A DNA stretch of 64,000 bases from Betaproteobacteria bacterium (GCA_013298695.1 JAAFIS010000007.1:143438-207437), one strand, 5' to 3'; numbered from the stretch's first letter, positions 20,568 to 31,013 are shown. Made by a program: numbers and translations. Notes: generated from the sequence alone by a model not told the origin.

Positions 20568-20660
20568 GCCAGTGTTTGTTGGGCGATAGTGCAAGCAACA
20601 GCTAGTAGCAATAAATCATAAAATAGCGCTGCTCGCCCGCATAAAGCGGGCGTTATGCGG
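20568..20660. repeat. Dispersed paired-palindrome element, copy c
   Basis: The left arm is GCCAGTGTTTGTTGGGCGAT (20568-20588). The right arm is CGCCCGCATAAAGCGGGCG followed by TTATGCGG (20634-20660). The middle (GCTAGTAGCAATAAATC) resembles that of copy e near 36860. It lies between the nuclease stop and the serS leader region. Confidence 0.62.
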
Positions 20661-20717
20661 CAGAGCTTTACCCGTGTTTCGACCGCGTTTTGGTGTGACT
20701 CTGCGAACAAGCCGCGC

Positions 20718-20723
20718 TACACT
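20718..20723 (+). promoter_or_regulatory. Possible -10 box for the serS leader
   Basis: TACACT lies exactly six bases before the ATG of the Ser-rich leader ORF at 20730, so transcription would begin at or within a base or two of that ATG and the leader would be translated leaderless. A -35 element is weak (TGTGAC at 20694-20699, 18 bp away). This is a by-eye call. Confidence 0.3.
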
Positions 20724-20729
20724 TCGATT

Positions 20730-20831
20730 ATGAATCTTGAGTCGCGCGTTTCGCCCTGCAGTGTATTGAGCCTAGTGCCAATGCCTTCGTCGGCTTCCGC
20801 CCCGCATCCGGGCGCTTTCAGCCGCTCCTCT

Positions 20832-20843
<12 letters not shown>
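20730..20843 (+). CDS. Ser-rich leader peptide upstream of serS (candidate attenuator)
   Basis: A 37-codon ORF 99 bp upstream of serS. Eleven of its 37 residues are Ser, using TCG, TCC, TCT, AGT and AGC codons, and four of the last seven sense codons are Ser (FSRSSRSR-stop). The TAG stop forms the three-base loop of a GC-rich hairpin followed by TTCTTTTC. This is the layout of a synthetase-gene attenuator such as pheM-pheST: scarcity of charged tRNA-Ser would change ribosome position and so serS transcription. No Shine-Dalgarno is visible. A shorter version could start at the ATG at 20781 (20 codons, 7 Ser). Expression is unproven. Confidence 0.42.
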
Positions 20844-22256
<1,413 letters not shown>

Positions 22257-22260
22257 CGTT

Positions 22261-22290
22261 GCGCGCTAAGCCGCTGCATTTAGTGCGCGC
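22261..22290 (+). terminator. Hairpin after serS
   Basis: GCGCGCTAA (22261-22269) pairs with TTAGTGCGCGC (22280-22290), with one bulged T. No T-run follows, so it may act as a weak or Rho-assisted terminator or as an mRNA 3'-end stabiliser. Confidence 0.4.
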
Positions 22291-22392
22291 GTTCAATCAA
22301 GAGCGGCCGAAGATCGCCTATGATCGGAAGTGAATTGGTAGTTTGGTAACGCAACTCCGAGCGTCTTTCACGAATTTCGAACTGCCCACCGC

Positions 22393-24456
22393 ATGACCGC
22401 ACACGAAGATTTTTCAACGCTGTTTGAGCGCCTACCGATAGGCGCCTATCGCTGTACAGCTGAAGGAAAATTGCTGCGCGCAAACGCGGCCCTTGTTCGG
22501 CTTTGTCGGGCAACAAGCGAGGACCATGCGCGAATCTTTGTAAATGAAGATCAGGGCGACTGGTATCTCGATACTTCGCGACGCGAGCAATTTCGTAAGG
22601 CTCTATTTGAAACTGGAGAGGTCGTTCGCTTTGAATCCGAGGTGCGCTTGGCGACAGGAGCCGAAACGCGATGGATATCGGAGAACGCTCACCTAGTTAA
22701 AGACAGCGCGGGCAAAGTTTTGTATTACGAGGGCACGATCGAAGACATTACGGAGCAGCGACATGCGCAGCAAGCGCTTGATCTCGCGTTTCGGCGCTAC
22801 CAAGCGCTCACATCAAAATCGCAAAGCGCCTCTATCGTCTGCTCTGCCGACGGACAGATTTTGTTCGCTAGCGAAGCCGTAAACACTTTGCTCGGGTATT
22901 CGGCCAACGATATGGTCGGCACCAACTTGTTTGACACGATGCATCCCGAAGACCTTGCAGAACATCGCGCCGAATTTGCGCGAGTCGCGCTCAACGAGAA
23001 TTCGGGGCAAGAGAGCGTCGCGCGGCATCTGCATGCCGATGGCACGTGGCGCTTTCTGGCATCACTTGCGAGCGATGCGCGCGAAGACGATGCGGTCGGC
23101 GGCCTGATCGTCTACTGGCGCGACGTGACCGAGACTCATATGGCGCGGCTTCGCTTGCGCACAATTGCTGAGACCGATTCGCTCACGGGATTGGTGTCGC
23201 GTGCGCAATTTGAGAGAACCTGCGTTGAACGGCTTGAGGCTCGCTTCGCGCTCGAAACACCATCCGCGATATTTTTCATCGATCTCGACAACTTTAAGTT
23301 CGCCAACGATTCTTACGGCCATTGGGTGGGCGATCAAATTCTGATTGCGTCGGCTCGCCGTTTGCGCGAGCTCTGCCAGTCCGACGAACTTGTCGCACGC
23401 ATTGGTGGCGATGAGTTCGCAGTATTTACCGCAGGCGAACACGCGAAACACCCCGAAGCGTTCGCCGCAAGCATCGTTAGGCTACTTTCACACCCCATAA
23501 AGATTGGAGCGATTCAGTTTGAAGTTAGCGCAAGCGTCGGCGTCGCTTGCTGCCCGCGAGACAGCCAGCAGTTTGACGAGTTACTTCGCTTCGCGGATCA
23601 GGCAATGTTTGAGGCCAAGGCGCAATCGCGAAATACTTACTGCGTGTTTACGCTTGAACTCGAACGTCGTGCAAGGGAGCAGTCAAATCTGATCACCGAT
23701 CTCCGGCATGCAATCAATCTAAATGAATTCATCGTGTTCTATCAACCGCAGGTCGACATGGCCAGCGGTGAACTGCTCGGTGTGGAAGCGCTGGTGCGGT
23801 GGAATCACCCCGCGCGTGGCATCGTGGCACCCGATGAATTCATCCGAGTTGCGGAAGAGCAAGGCTTGATCAGTGCAATCGGCTTACAGGTGTTGCAAAT
23901 CGCTGTGCCGCAGATTGCAAAGTGGCGCAAAGTCACTGGGCGAGCGTTGCGCCTTGCGATCAACGTGTCAGCGCGACAGCTGCGAGATCGAACGCTTGGA
24001 GCGAAGCTATTCGAGCTGTTGTCGCAACATGATCTGCCGCCGGAGGCACTTGAAATCGAGGTCACCGAAAGCATTCTCATTGAAGCGAGTCGTGAAGGCC
24101 GCGATCTTCTTGCAGAGATGCGTGCGCTTGGATTGCGCATCGTGCTCGATGATTTGGGCGTCGGCTATTCGTCGATGGCGTATTTGCGCCAGTTTCCGGT
24201 GGACGGTGTGAAAATTGATCGTGGCTTTGTAGAGGGGCTACCGTTTAGCGCGGTCGATATGGCCATCGTGCGTTCGATCATTTCTCTAGCGCGCGAGCTC
24301 AATTTGTCGATCGTTGCCGAAGGCGTTGAAGTTGCGGCTCAGCGAACGCATTTGCTTTCAGAAAACTGCATCACAGGCCAGGGTTTTCTGTTTGCGCGCC
24401 CCTTGCCAGCTGATTTGTTTGAAACTCAAGGCTGGCTCGATACGTCATTGCATTGA
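22393..24456 (+). CDS. PAS-PAS-GGDEF-EAL cyclic-di-GMP protein
   Basis: A 687-residue cytoplasmic two-headed c-di-GMP enzyme. PAS domains lie at ~8-125 and ~135-250 with PAC-like ends (GTIEDITEQ and YWRDVTETH). The GGDEF domain has an intact GGDEF near residue 338. The RxxD inhibitory site is missing: the position reads CQSD or QSDE. The EAL domain (~435-680) is complete, with EALVRW, NVSARQL, EVTES, DDLGVGYSS, VKIDRGFVEG and AEGVE, so phosphodiesterase activity is expected. It has no membrane segments. The input ligand is unknown. Confidence 0.93.
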   Translation: MTAHEDFSTLFERLPIGAYRCTAEGKLLRANAALVRLCRATSEDHARIFVNEDQGDWYLDTSRREQFRKALFETGEVVRFESEVRLATGAETRWISENAHLVKDSAGKVLYYEGTIEDITEQRHAQQALDLAFRRYQALTSKSQSASIVCSADGQILFASEAVNTLLGYSANDMVGTNLFDTMHPEDLAEHRAEFARVALNENSGQESVARHLHADGTWRFLASLASDAREDDAVGGLIVYWRDVTETHMARLRLRTIAETDSLTGLVSRAQFERTCVERLEARFALETPSAIFFIDLDNFKFANDSYGHWVGDQILIASARRLRELCQSDELVARIGGDEFAVFTAGEHAKHPEAFAASIVRLLSHPIKIGAIQFEVSASVGVACCPRDSQQFDELLRFADQAMFEAKAQSRNTYCVFTLELERRAREQSNLITDLRHAINLNEFIVFYQPQVDMASGELLGVEALVRWNHPARGIVAPDEFIRVAEEQGLISAIGLQVLQIAVPQIAKWRKVTGRALRLAINVSARQLRDRTLGAKLFELLSQHDLPPEALEIEVTESILIEASREGRDLLAEMRALGLRIVLDDLGVGYSSMAYLRQFPVDGVKIDRGFVEGLPFSAVDMAIVRSIISLARELNLSIVAEGVEVAAQRTHLLSENCITGQGFLFARPLPADLFETQGWLDTSLH

Positions 24457-24477
24457 GGCGCGCTGCACCAGCGAAAG

Positions 24478-25359
24478 CTATAGGGTCAAGGTGCCACGAC
24501 CCATCTCTAGCGTGCGACCACCTACTCGTATGCGGCGATCAGGCGTCAGACTCAGTTGCAAAACGTTCTTGCGGTCTACAAATTCGCCTTGTGTCACCGT
24601 GAAGTTCGCCGGGGCGAGCTCCTGCGCGTCGAGCAAGTAGCCGCCCAAATTCGCGCATGCTGAACCCGTTCCTGGATCTTCGCTCATGCCGCTTGCGGTC
24701 GGGAAAAAGAAGCGAACCTGGAACTTGTTTTGCGCGACGCGCGCCACGAAATACGCCATGTACCGACCCGCGTCATTCGAAAAGTATTGCTGCAGCAGGT
24801 CAGGATTCGGTTTAGCGCGTGAAAGCGCTTCAACAGACCGCAAAGGAATTACAAGCTGTTCGGTTCCGGTTGAAACAAATCGCGCCTCACCCGCAAAATC
24901 TGACGCTTCTAAACCGCTCGCTTGCGCAAGCAGCGCAACATCGCTCGCGATCGGGCGCGACCTGTGCGCGTTGGCGGTGAAAGTCCAGACGCCGTTTTCA
25001 CGCGTCACCGGAATTTCGCCCGCTTTCATCTTTAGCGTGAGCGCGTTGACCTGCGCGCCCGCTGCCTCGCGCATCGATGCGATTACGAACGACGTGCCTA
25101 CAGTGGGATGTCCTGCAAACGGAAGCTCATATCGCGGCGTGAAAATCCGCACTTCGGCATCTGTTGTCGCGCCGCTTAGCGCTGTGTCGCTCGGGAAGAT
25201 GAAGGTCGTTTCCGAGAGGTTAAATTGAGCCGCGATGGCTTGCATTTCTGATTCACTGAGCCCGCGAGCATCTTCAACCACTGCGAGTGGGTTCCCGCCG
25301 AACGTCGCCGCGTCGGATTCGACGAATACGTTCACGATACGAAACGAGAGTGTTTTCAT
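24478..25359 (-). CDS. PhzF-family isomerase/epimerase
   Basis: A PhzF-fold protein of about 293 residues, a two-lobed cytoplasmic enzyme. Family motifs are FGGNPLAVV, FNLSETTFIFP with the likely catalytic Glu, FAGHPTVGTSFV and GTGSACANLGGYLL. The start is set at the ATG at 25359, preceded by AAGGAC at good spacing; the longer frame to 25437 adds unrelated sequence. PhzF proteins outside phenazine clusters have mostly unknown substrates, and no phenazine genes are nearby. It is convergent with the GGDEF-EAL gene. Confidence 0.9.
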   Translation of the reverse strand: MKTLSFRIVNVFVESDAATFGGNPLAVVEDARGLSESEMQAIAAQFNLSETTFIFPSDTALSGATTDAEVRIFTPRYELPFAGHPTVGTSFVIASMREAAGAQVNALTLKMKAGEIPVTRENGVWTFTANAHRSRPIASDVALLAQASGLEASDFAGEARFVSTGTEQLVIPLRSVEALSRAKPNPDLLQQYFSNDAGRYMAYFVARVAQNKFQVRFFFPTASGMSEDPGTGSACANLGGYLLDAQELAPANFTVTQGEFVDRKNVLQLSLTPDRRIRVGGRTLEMGRGTLTL

Positions 25360-25475
25360 TGCAGTGTGTCCTTCGGTGCTCGGTGTGAATACAGTATTTA
25401 TGCATTTTGCCGCAGCTAAATTGGGCTTAAGCGGCATATTTATCGATAACCGAGTTTAAAGAAAAAACATCGCGC

Positions 25476-25498
25476 AGCCCAATTCAATAGGGCGATAA
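25476..25498. repeat. Dispersed palindrome, copy d (left arm)
   Basis: AGCCCAATTCAATAGGGCGA, followed by TAA, is a clear left arm of the family. The expected right arm near 25515-25545 is too degenerate to define. It lies in the gap between the divergent phzF-like and ettA genes. Confidence 0.5.
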
Positions 25499-25632
25499 AT
25501 TGTATAGCTAGATTGCCTATTTCTCAGTCTTGAGATAATCATCACATTCGCTCTTCACAACGTTTCTCCGTGGACAGCGCGCAGTGCGATCGCTCGATCA
25601 CGCTCACATCAAAACACAAAGAACTCCCGCTC

Positions 25633-27294
25633 ATGCAGTACATCTACACCATGAACGGCGTATCGAAGGTCGTGCCTCCGAAACGCCAGATTATCAAAGA
25701 CATTTCGCTCTCGTTCTTCCCGGGCGCAAAAATCGGCTTGCTCGGCTTGAACGGCTCGGGCAAATCCACCGTGCTCAAAATCATGGCGGGTGAAGATAAA
25801 GATTTCACTGGCGAAGCGCGTCCGAATCCCGGCACCAAAGTCGGCTATCTGCCGCAAGAGCCGCAGTTGAACGGTGAGCAAACCGTACGCGAAGCCGTGG
25901 AAGAGGGCTTGGGCGGCATCAAAACGGCTCAGAAGCGCTTAGAAGAGGTGTACGCCGCGTATGGCGAAGCCGATGCTGATTTCGATGCGCTCGCGGCTGA
26001 ACAGGCACAGCTCGAAGCGATCATTGCCGCAGGCGACGGTCACAACACCGAAGCTCAACTCGACGTCGCCGCAGATGCGCTGCGCTTGCCGCCGTGGGAT
26101 GCGAAAGTCGGCGTGCTCTCTGGTGGCGAAAAGCGCCGCGTCGCGCTCTGTCGTTTGCTGCTCTCAAAACCCGATATGTTGCTGCTTGATGAGCCGACTA
26201 ACCACTTAGACGCCGAAAGTGTGGAATGGCTTGAGCAATTCCTGCAGCGCTATTCGGGCACCGTGGTCGCTGTTACCCATGATCGCTACTTTCTTGACAA
26301 CGCCGCTGAGTGGATTCTCGAATTGGATCGCGGACACGGGATTCCGTATAAGGGCAATTACAGCTCGTGGCTTGAGCAAAAAGGCGATCGCCTCAAGAAA
26401 GAGGAATCGAGCGAATCGGCGCGTCAAAAAGCGTTGAAGAAAGAACTTGAATGGGTTCGCCAAAATCCGAAAGGTCGCCAGGCAAAAAGCAAAGCACGTC
26501 TGACGCGATTTGAAGAACTCTCCAGCCACGAATATCAATCGCGGAATGAAACGAATGAGATTTTCATTCCGGTGGCGGAGCGCTTGGGCAATCAAGTTAT
26601 CGAATTTAAAAACGTTAGCAAGAGTTTCGGCGATCGATTGCTCATCGATGATTTGAGTTTCTCGGTTCCACCCGGTGCGATTGTTGGCATCATCGGCCCG
26701 AACGGCGCAGGTAAATCAACGATTTTCCGAATGATTCAAGGCACGGAGAAGCCGGACAAAGGCGAAGTCGTTATCGGTCAAACCGCGCAACTCTCGTTCG
26801 TAGATCAATCGCGCGAAAACCTCGCCAACGAAAAAACCGTGTGGCAAGATGTGTCCGGCGGCGCAGACATCCTGCAGGTTGGACGCTTTGAAATGCAAAG
26901 CCGTGCCTACATCGGTCGCTTCAATTTCAAAGGCCAAGACCAGCAAAAACTGGTCGGCAATTTATCGGGTGGTGAGCGCGGTCGCTTGCATCTCGCGAAG
27001 ACCTTGCTCAAGGGCGCAAACGTATTGCTGCTCGACGAACCGTCTAACGATCTCGACGTAGAAACGCTGCGCGCGCTCGAAGACGCGCTACTCGAATTTG
27101 CAGGCACCGCGCTCGTGATCTCGCATGATCGCTGGTTTCTCGACAAAATCTGCACGCACATCCTCGCGTGCGAAGGCGACAGCCAATGGACCTTCTTCAA
27201 CGGCAACTTCCACGAATACGAAGCCGATAAAGTGCATCGACTTGGTGAAGAAGGCGCCCGGCCTAAGCGGGTGAGGTTTAAGGGGTTGAAGTAA
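25633..27294 (+). CDS. ettA: Energy-dependent translational throttle protein EttA (ABC-F)
   Basis: An ABC-F ATPase that binds the ribosomal E site and gates translation according to the ATP/ADP ratio. Starting at the ATG at 25633 (MQYIYTMNGVSKVVPPK) gives 553 residues, the normal EttA length. The first ABC cassette has GLNGSGKST and LSGGEKRRVAL with LLLDEPTNHLD. The EttA-type linker with WLEQKGDRLKKEE follows. The second cassette has GPNGAGKST and LSGGERGRLHLA with LLLDEPSNDLD. The longer frame from 25570 adds 21 residues and is less likely. Confidence 0.96.
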   Translation: MQYIYTMNGVSKVVPPKRQIIKDISLSFFPGAKIGLLGLNGSGKSTVLKIMAGEDKDFTGEARPNPGTKVGYLPQEPQLNGEQTVREAVEEGLGGIKTAQKRLEEVYAAYGEADADFDALAAEQAQLEAIIAAGDGHNTEAQLDVAADALRLPPWDAKVGVLSGGEKRRVALCRLLLSKPDMLLLDEPTNHLDAESVEWLEQFLQRYSGTVVAVTHDRYFLDNAAEWILELDRGHGIPYKGNYSSWLEQKGDRLKKEESSESARQKALKKELEWVRQNPKGRQAKSKARLTRFEELSSHEYQSRNETNEIFIPVAERLGNQVIEFKNVSKSFGDRLLIDDLSFSVPPGAIVGIIGPNGAGKSTIFRMIQGTEKPDKGEVVIGQTAQLSFVDQSRENLANEKTVWQDVSGGADILQVGRFEMQSRAYIGRFNFKGQDQQKLVGNLSGGERGRLHLAKTLLKGANVLLLDEPSNDLDVETLRALEDALLEFAGTALVISHDRWFLDKICTHILACEGDSQWTFFNGNFHEYEADKVHRLGEEGARPKRVRFKGLK

Positions 27295-27767
27295 GCGTTA
27301 GTGGCGACGGCATCACATCGCAATCGAGGGAACAAATGTCACAACTTCGCGTCTCGCTTTGGGTTTGATGCCCGTACGAATGAGCTATTCAGCCATAAAT
27401 GCAAATTTAGACATTGCGAACTCAGCGGTTTGGAGCGAACGCCGATCCCTGTTGCGTGCCGCATGCGGAGGGCAACTGTTCCGCGGAATGATACTTCTTG
27501 TTGTGTCTCCCGGCATGTGCGCCCGATGCGGGAATTCCATTTTCTATGAATCACTTTTGATCGTCGGTGCGTGGATGATTTTCAATGTGCTTTTGCTTTT
27601 TCGCGCGCCCACACTGACGGTGATCGATTCTTTTTTGAAGCGTTGCCATGCTGCGTTAAAACGGCTTTGTTGCTCGCTTGCCGCACCGTTGCTTTGCATC
27701 ATGATCGTGTTCCCGCGACTTTTCTCGTAAATCCGAAGACCAGCGTCTGTGACGCGCGTTTGGCGGA
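27295..27767. other. 473-bp gap without a convincing gene
   Basis: It contains an open frame of 123 codons (27359-27730, plus) with unusual composition and no domain. Around 27505-27545 the sequence GATGCGGGAATTCCATTTTC faintly resembles the widespread GCGGGAATCCATTTTC-type dispersed repeats. I see no promoter, terminator or RNA gene that I can support. Confidence 0.3.
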
Positions 27768-29402
27768 TCAAGCTTCTTCAAACAAAGTCAAGCCCGGTAT
27801 CAAGTCGCACAGCGTTGCGTGTGCGTGCCTTGCGTCTTCACGCGGTGGCGCGCACGCCGCGAGATAGCGGTCAAGTCGTTTACCGTGGTGCTGCTGCAGT
27901 TGCTCGATTATCGGCAAGAAAGCCGCCACTAACTCGGGATCGAATTGCTGTCCGGCATGCGCTTTGATGTGTTGCACCGCTTCCGCGTGCGTGAGTGTGC
28001 CCTGATGGGTGAGTTGGTCGTAGGCGATGGCGAGGCTTGCGATGCGCGCGGCTTCAGCGATTGCATGGCCGGAGAGTTGCCGCGGCTTTCCGTATCCATT
28101 CCAATGTTCACGATGATTTTGCGCGATGCTAGCCGCGAGCTGCAGCGCGGGATGACGACCGTGCGCGGTAAGCAACGCGTCTGACCCAATAGGATAGAGT
28201 CGTGTTGCGCACTCGAGCGCGCGCGATTCGAGTGCGCGATAGCCCATCGCATCTGCAATTAGCGAAGCGAGCTTCCCGATTCGATAGATTGACAGTCCGG
28301 TTAAATCGTCTACCACTTGGACGCTGACTGCAATCCGCTCGATCGCGAGCTGCTCGTCGCGGGTCAAGCAGGCCGTAGCGCGAACTGGGTTCACGCGCGA
28401 CTCGGCGCCTGCGCCTTCTAGTAATTGTTCGACTCTGCGCTCAGTCGAGGATGAGTTAACGTCAACTTCGGTAACTTGGCCGCTGCTTACTAATGCCAAT
28501 GCGCGCTGGACCCGCGTTGCTTTGGCTGCGTGAGTGTGTTCCGAAAGCAAGCGCCGATAACGCGAGATGCGTGGCAAGTCGTTCCCAAATTCGCTCAAGC
28601 GGATCAACCATTGAAGTGCATCCACTTGAATCGTGCTGAATCCGACAGTCGCGTCAACCAGCGTTTCCAGCTCGCTAATCGCAGCGTCGGTTTGGCCCGC
28701 AAAGTAATGCGCGTAAAGCGCATTTGCGAATTGCAAATTGTGTTGATGATGTAGCGTTGGATAGGCGACTGCAATTTGCTCAATGAGCTTCATTCTCTCT
28801 GCTACCGCAGCGGGTTCATCGAGGGAGATCGCCGCCTTCATCCAATTGAATTCGTCGATCAATCGCAAGCGAGCTGAATGCTCGTCGTTGACTTCGCCGT
28901 GCAACGCAATCGCCTGCTGCGAGAGGCAAATCGCGTCTCCGAAATCTTGCGCACTTAAATGCGCGCCAGCCGCGTTGGTGAGCAACTGACGCGTATCTTC
29001 GCGGCAATCCTCGGAGTTGGCGAAGCGAACGGCGGCGCGCTGCGCGATCTCAATTGCCTCTTCGAACCGGCCGATGTGGGTGAGTGCGGCGGTAACGTTT
29101 AGCAACGCGTTTACAAGTGCGTCATCGCGATTTAAAGCGCGAGCCAGTGACGCTGATTGCAGCCCATAGTCGATTGCGTCTGCGTAAATGCCAGCCATAA
29201 CGCAGCATCCGCTCGCGATGTTCAGCGCGCGGCGACGCGCTTCATCGTCGCGGTGCGCCGCAGCGAAATTGACCGCCTTCAACGCAAACACAAGTGCGCA
29301 CTCGGGGTCTCCATCCGAGAGCTTGACAATCGCCAATTTGAGGAGTTGGGCGGGAGTGGTCATTTCCATAACATGGCCATGCAGTGAGTTTTTTCGTTGC
29401 AC
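27768..29402 (-). CDS. TPR protein with degenerate HD-GYP domain
   Basis: About 530-544 residues. The N-terminal ~280 residues are helical, TPR-like repeats (e.g. ALLNVTAALTHIGRFEEAIE), a fold used for peptide or protein binding. The C-terminal ~180 residues follow the HD-GYP layout (DDLTGLSIYRIGKLASLIAD, then NHREHWNGYGKPRQLSG) but lack key metal ligands: YRIGKL lacks the preceding His, and the HD pair is replaced by YP in TRLYPIGSD. It is probably an inactive c-di-GMP-phosphodiesterase-like sensor or scaffold. The start is uncertain: GTG 29402 or ATG 29369 or 29363. It is divergent from a double-glycine peptide gene 57 bp away. Confidence 0.75.
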   Translation of the reverse strand: MQRKNSLHGHVMEMTTPAQLLKLAIVKLSDGDPECALVFALKAVNFAAAHRDDEARRRALNIASGCCVMAGIYADAIDYGLQSASLARALNRDDALVNALLNVTAALTHIGRFEEAIEIAQRAAVRFANSEDCREDTRQLLTNAAGAHLSAQDFGDAICLSQQAIALHGEVNDEHSARLRLIDEFNWMKAAISLDEPAAVAERMKLIEQIAVAYPTLHHQHNLQFANALYAHYFAGQTDAAISELETLVDATVGFSTIQVDALQWLIRLSEFGNDLPRISRYRRLLSEHTHAAKATRVQRALALVSSGQVTEVDVNSSSTERRVEQLLEGAGAESRVNPVRATACLTRDEQLAIERIAVSVQVVDDLTGLSIYRIGKLASLIADAMGYRALESRALECATRLYPIGSDALLTAHGRHPALQLAASIAQNHREHWNGYGKPRQLSGHAIAEAARIASLAIAYDQLTHQGTLTHAEAVQHIKAHAGQQFDPELVAAFLPIIEQLQQHHGKRLDRYLAACAPPREDARHAHATLCDLIPGLTLFEEA

Positions 29403-29459
29403 GTCAGCAAGGATTTGAAGCTTAGCCGACGCTTTTATTCACGTTTTAGGAGATATCGC

Positions 29460-29606
29460 ATGACATCAGCAATCGCTCACTCGTTTAACCTGTCTGTTTT
29501 GGGAGGAGCCGATGTGGCATCCACGCCTCCTGACGCCACTCGTGAACTGTCCATCGACGAATTGGTGTGGGTTGGCGGCGGTGAGGTAGTGATCGGAACT
29601 AAATAG
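29460..29606 (+). CDS. Double-glycine leader micropeptide (48 aa, 7-aa core)
   Basis: The ATG at 29460 follows a good ribosome site (TAGGAG, 8 bp away). The product is 48 residues long. Residues 30-41 read LSIDELVWVGGG, a perfect match to the LSxxELxxIxGG leader consensus recognised by C39-peptidase ABC exporters. Cleavage after the last Gly would release EVVIGTK, seven residues, short for a bacteriocin and more like a signal peptide. No exporter or modifying enzyme lies nearby, so export would rely on a distant system. A strong hairpin follows 21 bp after the stop. The function is unknown; signal, RiPP precursor or remnant are all possible. Confidence 0.6.
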   Translation: MTSAIAHSFNLSVLGGADVASTPPDATRELSIDELVWVGGGEVVIGTK

Positions 29607-29627
29607 CAACCCCACGAAGACCAAGAA

Positions 29628-29660
29628 TTGCGCCGACGCTCCTCAAGCGCGTCGGCGCAA
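29628..29660. terminator. Strong hairpin between the peptide gene and the OYE gene
   Basis: TTGCGCCGACGC (29628-29639) pairs perfectly with GCGTCGGCGCAA (29649-29660) around a nine-base loop. No long T-run is present on either strand. It separates two convergent genes and probably ends or protects both transcripts. Confidence 0.6.
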
Positions 29661-29671
29661 GCCTTCCACGC

Positions 29672-30766
29672 TTACAGCTTGGGGTAATCGGTATAGCCCG
29701 CTGAGCCCGCGCTATAAAAAGTTTTGGGGTTGGCATCGTTTAGAGGCGCGTTTTGCTCTAGGCGCTCAGATAAGTCTGGATTCGAAATGAACGGCACGCC
29801 GAACGCAATGGCGTCTGCCGTGCCGTTTTCAATCGCATCAATGGCTATCGCACGGTCATATTTGTTGTTCGCGATGTAGGCCACGCCTGAAGCGGCGAGA
29901 GTTTTCTTGGCCCATCTGAAATCAAATCCAGCCAGATCGCGAGCGCCGCCAGTGTTGCCTTCGATAAAGTGAACGTAGGCCAGTTTGCGGAGGGCAAGCG
30001 CCTCCACGAGCGCGCCGTACGTAGCCTGCGGATTACTGTCGCGCATCGACTGATTTGCAGCGGATACGGGCGACAGCCGGATGCCGACACGTCCGGCTCC
30101 GAACACGGCAACCGCGGCATCAACCGCAGCAAGCGTGAAGCGGATTCGATTTTCAATTGAACCGCCAAATTGGTCGGCGCGCTGGTTTGAACAATCGCGA
30201 ATAAATTGTTCGAGCAAGTAGCCGTTTGCGCTGTGAATTTCTACGCCGTCGAGGCCTGCGCGTTTTGCAACCTCTGCCGAATGTTTGTATGCGGCAATGT
30301 ATTCGTGCACTTCGTGCGTTTCAAGCCCGCGCGCGGCCACGCGATCCTTCTTTCCATGCTGCGTATAGGTAGTGCCGCCGGGGTTAAAGCCCGAGCTTGC
30401 TGTAACGGGTAAGGCGCCGTTAGGCTGAAAGTCGGGATGCGAAATCGCACCGACATGCCAAAGCTGCGCAACTATTTTTCCGCCCTTCGCGTGAACGGCA
30501 TCGGCCACCAAGCGCCAACCGGCTTCTTGCTCTGCGCTGTAGATACCTGGTGTGTTTGGATAGCCCTGGCCGGTGGGAAGGATTTGCGTTGCTTCGGAAA
30601 CGATGAGCCCGGCGCTTGCCCGTTGTGCGTAGTACTCAGCAATCATTGAGTTCGGTGCCAACGTCTCGGGTGTTGCGCGGCATCGCGTTAGCGGCGCCAT
30701 GAACACACGGTTTTTGGTTTCGATAGCACCGAGGGTGAGGGGAGCGAAAAGTGAAGGTCTAGTCAT
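29672..30766 (-). CDS. Old Yellow Enzyme-family FMN alkene reductase (NemA-like)
   Basis: An FMN-dependent NAD(P)H oxidoreductase that reduces activated C=C bonds or nitro compounds in the cytoplasm. The TIM barrel opens FAPLTLGAIETKNRVFMAPLTR. The active-site HSANGY supplies the substrate-binding His and Asn and the proton-donor Tyr. The FMN-site FGGSIENR is nearly canonical (Phe where Tyr is commoner). About 364 residues from the ATG at 30766, a normal length; the frame extends to a TTG at 30781. No regulator is adjacent. Confidence 0.92.
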   Translation of the reverse strand: MTRPSLFAPLTLGAIETKNRVFMAPLTRCRATPETLAPNSMIAEYYAQRASAGLIVSEATQILPTGQGYPNTPGIYSAEQEAGWRLVADAVHAKGGKIVAQLWHVGAISHPDFQPNGALPVTASSGFNPGGTTYTQHGKKDRVAARGLETHEVHEYIAAYKHSAEVAKRAGLDGVEIHSANGYLLEQFIRDCSNQRADQFGGSIENRIRFTLAAVDAAVAVFGAGRVGIRLSPVSAANQSMRDSNPQATYGALVEALALRKLAYVHFIEGNTGGARDLAGFDFRWAKKTLAASGVAYIANNKYDRAIAIDAIENGTADAIAFGVPFISNPDLSERLEQNAPLNDANPKTFYSAGSAGYTDYPKL

Positions 30767-30918
30767 TGAGCGGTGCGGCAAGATAGAAAATTAGCGAGAT
30801 GCGTGAACGGCTTAGAGGTTGGGCGCCAAGGCCAATTTTGCAAGACATTGATCGCGAAGCTGTGCAGCATGTGCTGTGTCGTCGCTCACTTTGATGGTAA
30901 TACAACCTATTTGCCGAA

Positions 30919-31013
30919 TAGCCCTCCGATATGGGGCGCAGTCAATATTTTTATCTTTTTCGAATAAATATATTTATAACTTGCTTGCCCACGTGAATTG
31001 GGGTTTTTCGCGT
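30919..31013. repeat. Dispersed paired-palindrome element, copy n (diverged)
   Basis: The left arm is TAGCCCTCCGATATGGGGCG (30919-30938). The right arm is TTGCCCACGTGAATTGGGG (30985-31003). An AT-rich middle separates them at the usual distance. It sits in the 387-bp gap between the divergent OYE and Tat-protein genes, which otherwise shows only AT-rich sequence. Confidence 0.4.

Noticed and set aside
20655..20729. Upstream extension of the serS leader ORF
   Set aside because: The extra 25 codons run into the right arm of a repeat element and are not Ser-rich. The ATG at 20730 fits the -10 box better.
27505..27545. Copy of a GCGGGAATCC-type dispersed repeat
   Set aside because: Similarity is short and imperfect, and a single copy gives no support.
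27359..27730. 123-codon plus-strand frame after ettA
   Set aside because: Odd composition, several rare-looking Cys/Leu/Phe runs, no ribosome site and no family resemblance. Treated as non-coding.
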